Shown in pieces: positions 6,854 through 9,363 of a DNA stretch of 9,363 nucleotides (position 1 is the stretch's first letter; the number at the start of each line of letters is the position of its first letter). Under the pieces are notes generated by a model. That model was not told the DNA's origin and ran no database searches. It was given only the letters and a program-made list of their open reading frames with translations. Position numbers and translations under genes: made by a program. This DNA comes from Acidobacteriaceae bacterium (GTDB lineage Bacteria > Acidobacteriota > Terriglobia > Terriglobales > Acidobacteriaceae), in contig PLSH01000068.1 of the NCBI GenBank assembly GCA_003165095.1, forward strand, positions 4,370 to 13,732. The letters are read 5' to 3'.

Positions 6854-6890
6854 GAATCTACGGGCAAATCAACACAATTGGGGGCTTCTC

Positions 6891-9338
6891 ATGCCGCTTC
6901 GCATACGCGTTTCCTATTCCGTGATCTTGTGCATTTTTGCAAGCTGCCTGGGAATGCTCCATGCGCAGCGCCCCGGCAACTCCAACCCATTTTATGAACA
7001 GCTGCGGACGCTGCTTCCGGGCGGCGACGTGATCGCGGTGAAGAACCTGGAGCTCAAGCGCGACGCGGCCACGTTCACGTTTCGCAGCGGCAACATCGCC
7101 TTTTACGGGGAAGTGAATGGCAAGGTGACGGGCGCGGTTTTCAAGGGCGACGGCCATATCCACGTGACTCCGCCGAACGCCGAGGAGCGGCACAACCTGA
7201 CCATCCTGAATCACAGCGAGGAGTTCGACGAGGACTTCGACGAGGTGGTTCTGCGCTTTACGGACGGGACCGCGGCGGAGCTGCGCAAGGCTTCCGCCGG
7301 ACCGGGCACCCAGGATCACGCCTATGCCAGCGCGGCCATGGAGTTTCATGCCTTTCAGCGGAACAAGCTTCAGGCAAATGTCGACCTGCGGCTGCTCGAG
7401 GATGTCTTGAGCCCGACGCCGGGGGGATTCTTTTTCGCCGCCATTCACGGCCACAAGAACCCTCACCTGTTTTTTACCATCGACCCGCACGGAATACCGG
7501 ATGTGGCGCCGGAAGAAGTCGGCTTGTTGAACTGGAACGATTGGGGCCCGGTCTATCTGACGGCGTTTCATCCGACTTCGAATGGCGCAAAGGGTTCAGG
7601 GAACGACGCGCAGAATGAGGCATTCCGGGTGGACCACGAGGATCTCGAAGTTACGATCGAGAAGAGCGGTTTTTTGACCGGACTCTCCACGGTTCACATT
7701 GTTGCCCTGGAAGACGGGGTGGCGGTGACGCCGCTCGATCTGTATCCCACGCTGCGGGTGAGCAAAGTTGAAACCGACAAGGGCGAACAGCTCGATTATG
7801 TGCAGGAGAAGAAGGAAGAGGACGCTGATTTTGGCGTGGTGCTTGCCAAGCCCCTGAAGAAAGGCGAATCCGCTACCGTGCGCATCGCATATGGGGGCAA
7901 GGACGTGGTGCAGAACGAGGGCAATTCAAATTATTACCCCGTCGCGCGGCAGAGCTGGTATCCCAACGCGTCGCAGAGCCTTGGCGATTACGCCACCTAT
8001 CACATGGTCTTTCATGTTCCCAAGGGGCTACAACTGATTGCCACGGGAACCAAGGTGAACGAAACCACCGAAGGTAAAACTACAACGACAGAGTGGAAGA
8101 CGGATGTGCCGCTGCCGGTAATTGGCTTCAATCTTGGCGACTTCACCATGAAAGAGGCGGTGGTGCCTGGCAAGCTGGGCGACAACCTGACGATCGATGC
8201 CTACGCCAATACGCATCCGCCGGATATGTTTAACGCGGTGGCCGACGCCATCAATTCAAATCCCATGGGCGGGGGCGGAACAGTCGATGCGCCCGCCGGC
8301 GCCATAGGCAACATCAGCACTGCCTCCATGCTTGCATCGCAACTGAGCCAGGGGCAGGTGGCCGCGCAGATTTACACCAACTACTTCGGTCCCACTCCAT
8401 TTTCCAAGGTGGCGATTACGCAGCAATTCGCCTGCAACTACGGCCAAAGCTGGCCGATGCTGGTCTACCTGCCGATTTGCGGCTTTCTCGATCAGACGCA
8501 ACAGCACGTCCTGGGGCTGCATCCTGAAGACATGTACTGGAAGGTGGTCACGGCTCATGAAGTGTCGCACCAATGGTGGGGCCAGACGGTGGGCTTCGGG
8601 AGCTATCGCGACCAGTGGATGAGCGAGGGTTTTGCGCAGGAATCCGCTTCCATCTTCCTGCTGGCCACGCGCCGCAAGCCCGATGACTATCTTGAATTCT
8701 GGAAACAGCAGCGCAAGCTGATCACGGAGAGAAACTCGATGGGCTTCCGGCCCATCGACGTGGGCCCGGTAACCATGGGCTTCCGCCTCAGCAGCGAGAA
8801 AACCGGCTTTAGCGTGTATCAGGATCTCGTCTATCCCAAGGGCGCATACATTCTGCACATGATCCAGATGATGATGTGGACGCCCAAGGAGGGCGACGCC
8901 CGGTTCATTGTTATGATGCACGACTTCGTGAACACCTACCGGCTGAAGGCGGCCACAACAGAGGACTTCAAGGCCATCGTGGAGAAGCACATGTCGCCGG
9001 GGATGGACATGGACGGCAACGGCCGGATGGATTGGTTCTTCAATGAATATGTATACGGGACGGATCTTCCGGCATATCACTTTGAGGGCCAGGTGACGCC
9101 GAACGACGCTGGGAGCTCGCTCCACTTCAAGCTTACGCAGTCCGGCGTTCCGCCAACATTCAAAATGCTGGTGCCGATTTATATGGAATTGGCGGACGGC
9201 AAAATCATTCGGCTGGGAGTGATCAATATCCCCGGGGACAAGACGATTGATCAGACCGTGAACCTGGGTAAATTAACCACGCCGGTGAAGCGGGTGCTCA
9301 TCAACTACTACTACGACGTGCTTTCAGTGGATAACTAG
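6891..9338 (+). CDS. Secreted M1-like zinc metallopeptidase without GAMEN motif
   Basis: Exported zinc peptidase of the M1 (gluzincin) clan, 815 aa from the ATG at 6891. That start has GGGGG 6 nt upstream and opens a signal peptide (MPLRIRVS, hydrophobic core, LHA|Q at 25/26); the frame runs 32 codons further upstream without that logic. Residues ~30-235 form an N-terminal beta-rich domain (LELKRDAATFTF at 53-64, VTGAVFKGDGHIHVTPP at 79-95) that is not part of classical M1. The M1-type beta domain follows (~250-420), then the catalytic domain: HEVSH (556-560), E579 exactly 18 residues after the second His in WMSEGFA, and the expected catalytic Tyr Y648 in VYPKGAYILHMI. Where GAMEN would lie, the protein has FACNYGQSWPMLVYLP (513-528). 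An EF-hand-like DMDGNGRMD (706-714) precedes WFFNEYVYGTDLPAY (715-729), and a final beta-sandwich domain ends the protein. It stands 120 bp after prpD, probably as its own unit. Aminopeptidase activity should not be assumed. Confidence 0.9.
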   Translation: MPLRIRVSYSVILCIFASCLGMLHAQRPGNSNPFYEQLRTLLPGGDVIAVKNLELKRDAATFTFRSGNIAFYGEVNGKVTGAVFKGDGHIHVTPPNAEERHNLTILNHSEEFDEDFDEVVLRFTDGTAAELRKASAGPGTQDHAYASAAMEFHAFQRNKLQANVDLRLLEDVLSPTPGGFFFAAIHGHKNPHLFFTIDPHGIPDVAPEEVGLLNWNDWGPVYLTAFHPTSNGAKGSGNDAQNEAFRVDHEDLEVTIEKSGFLTGLSTVHIVALEDGVAVTPLDLYPTLRVSKVETDKGEQLDYVQEKKEEDADFGVVLAKPLKKGESATVRIAYGGKDVVQNEGNSNYYPVARQSWYPNASQSLGDYATYHMVFHVPKGLQLIATGTKVNETTEGKTTTTEWKTDVPLPVIGFNLGDFTMKEAVVPGKLGDNLTIDAYANTHPPDMFNAVADAINSNPMGGGGTVDAPAGAIGNISTASMLASQLSQGQVAAQIYTNYFGPTPFSKVAITQQFACNYGQSWPMLVYLPICGFLDQTQQHVLGLHPEDMYWKVVTAHEVSHQWWGQTVGFGSYRDQWMSEGFAQESASIFLLATRRKPDDYLEFWKQQRKLITERNSMGFRPIDVGPVTMGFRLSSEKTGFSVYQDLVYPKGAYILHMIQMMMWTPKEGDARFIVMMHDFVNTYRLKAATTEDFKAIVEKHMSPGMDMDGNGRMDWFFNEYVYGTDLPAYHFEGQVTPNDAGSSLHFKLTQSGVPPTFKMLVPIYMELADGKIIRLGVINIPGDKTIDQTVNLGKLTTPVKRVLINYYYDVLSVDN

Positions 9339-9363
9339 GTCTGTGACCGGGAGAAGATGTTCT

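Larger units (their letters stand above)
6776..6863. repeat. Long-range inverted repeat flanking an inner hairpin
   Basis: CCGTAGAT (6776-6783) is exactly complementary to ATCTACGG (6856-6863), enclosing the inner hairpin at 6811-6838. A second left segment, GATTGCCCG (6793-6801), can instead pair with CGGGCAAATC (6861-6870) with one bulged A. The two pairings share 6861-6863 and cannot both form fully. Confidence 0.45.

Noticed and set aside
6795..6890. 32-codon upstream extension of the metallopeptidase frame
   Set aside because: It begins at TTG inside the inverted-repeat region and would bury the signal peptide. The ATG at 6891 has a purine-rich site and begins the signal peptide.
8256..9125. 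289-aa open frame on the minus strand opposite the metallopeptidase
   Set aside because: Opposite the zinc-binding region of a real gene; His/Val/Leu-rich composition mirrors the sense codons.
1..9363. CRISPR arrays, insertion sequences, tRNA or rRNA genes, toxin-antitoxin or defence genes
   Set aside because: I looked for spaced direct repeats, transposase motifs, terminal repeats and RNA folds and saw none; nearly all sequence is accounted for by the seven genes.

Overview
The window is about 9.4 kb of high-GC bacterial DNA with seven genes I can support. Several gene families point to Acidobacteriota, probably class Terriglobia: an FmdB-type zinc ribbon with a long Ser/Ala/Pro tail, a secreted DUF2911 protein, a dicarboxylate/amino-acid symporter with an extra hydrophobic N-terminus, and a secreted M1-like metallopeptidase with no GAMEN motif. 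This placement rests on recalled family resemblance, not on a search.

The left third (10-2536) lies on the minus strand. Read in transcription order it holds the DUF2911 protein, the FmdB-family zinc ribbon and the cation-coupled symporter. A recognisable sigma70-type promoter lies just upstream of the zinc-ribbon gene and supports a TTG start later than the longest ORF would suggest. About 175 bp (2537-2711) then separates this block from a divergent plus-strand block.

The plus-strand block (2712-6770) is a methylcitrate-cycle operon: prpB (2-methylisocitrate lyase), prpC (2-methylcitrate synthase), a small secreted protein I do not recognise, and prpD (2-methylcitrate dehydratase). PrpC condenses propionyl-CoA with oxaloacetate. 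PrpD dehydrates the 2-methylcitrate, an aconitase encoded elsewhere rehydrates the product, and PrpB releases pyruvate and succinate. The cell can thus detoxify and use propionyl-CoA from odd-chain fatty acids, branched amino acids or propionate. No prpE or prpR is present in the window. The small secreted gene between prpC and prpD has clearly lower GC than prpC and no obvious role in the pathway. A good internal promoter sits between prpB and prpC, and a weaker one precedes the small gene.

The right end (6891-9338) is a large secreted M1-like zinc metallopeptidase. It keeps the zinc site and the catalytic Tyr, lacks GAMEN, and carries an EF-hand-like loop. The 120 bp before it contains nested, partly competing inverted repeats.

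Most of the window is metabolic or housekeeping in nature. I see no CRISPR array, mobile element, RNA gene or defence system. The points most worth following are the foreign-looking secreted protein inside the prp operon, the peptidase architecture, and the altered active-site loop of PrpB.
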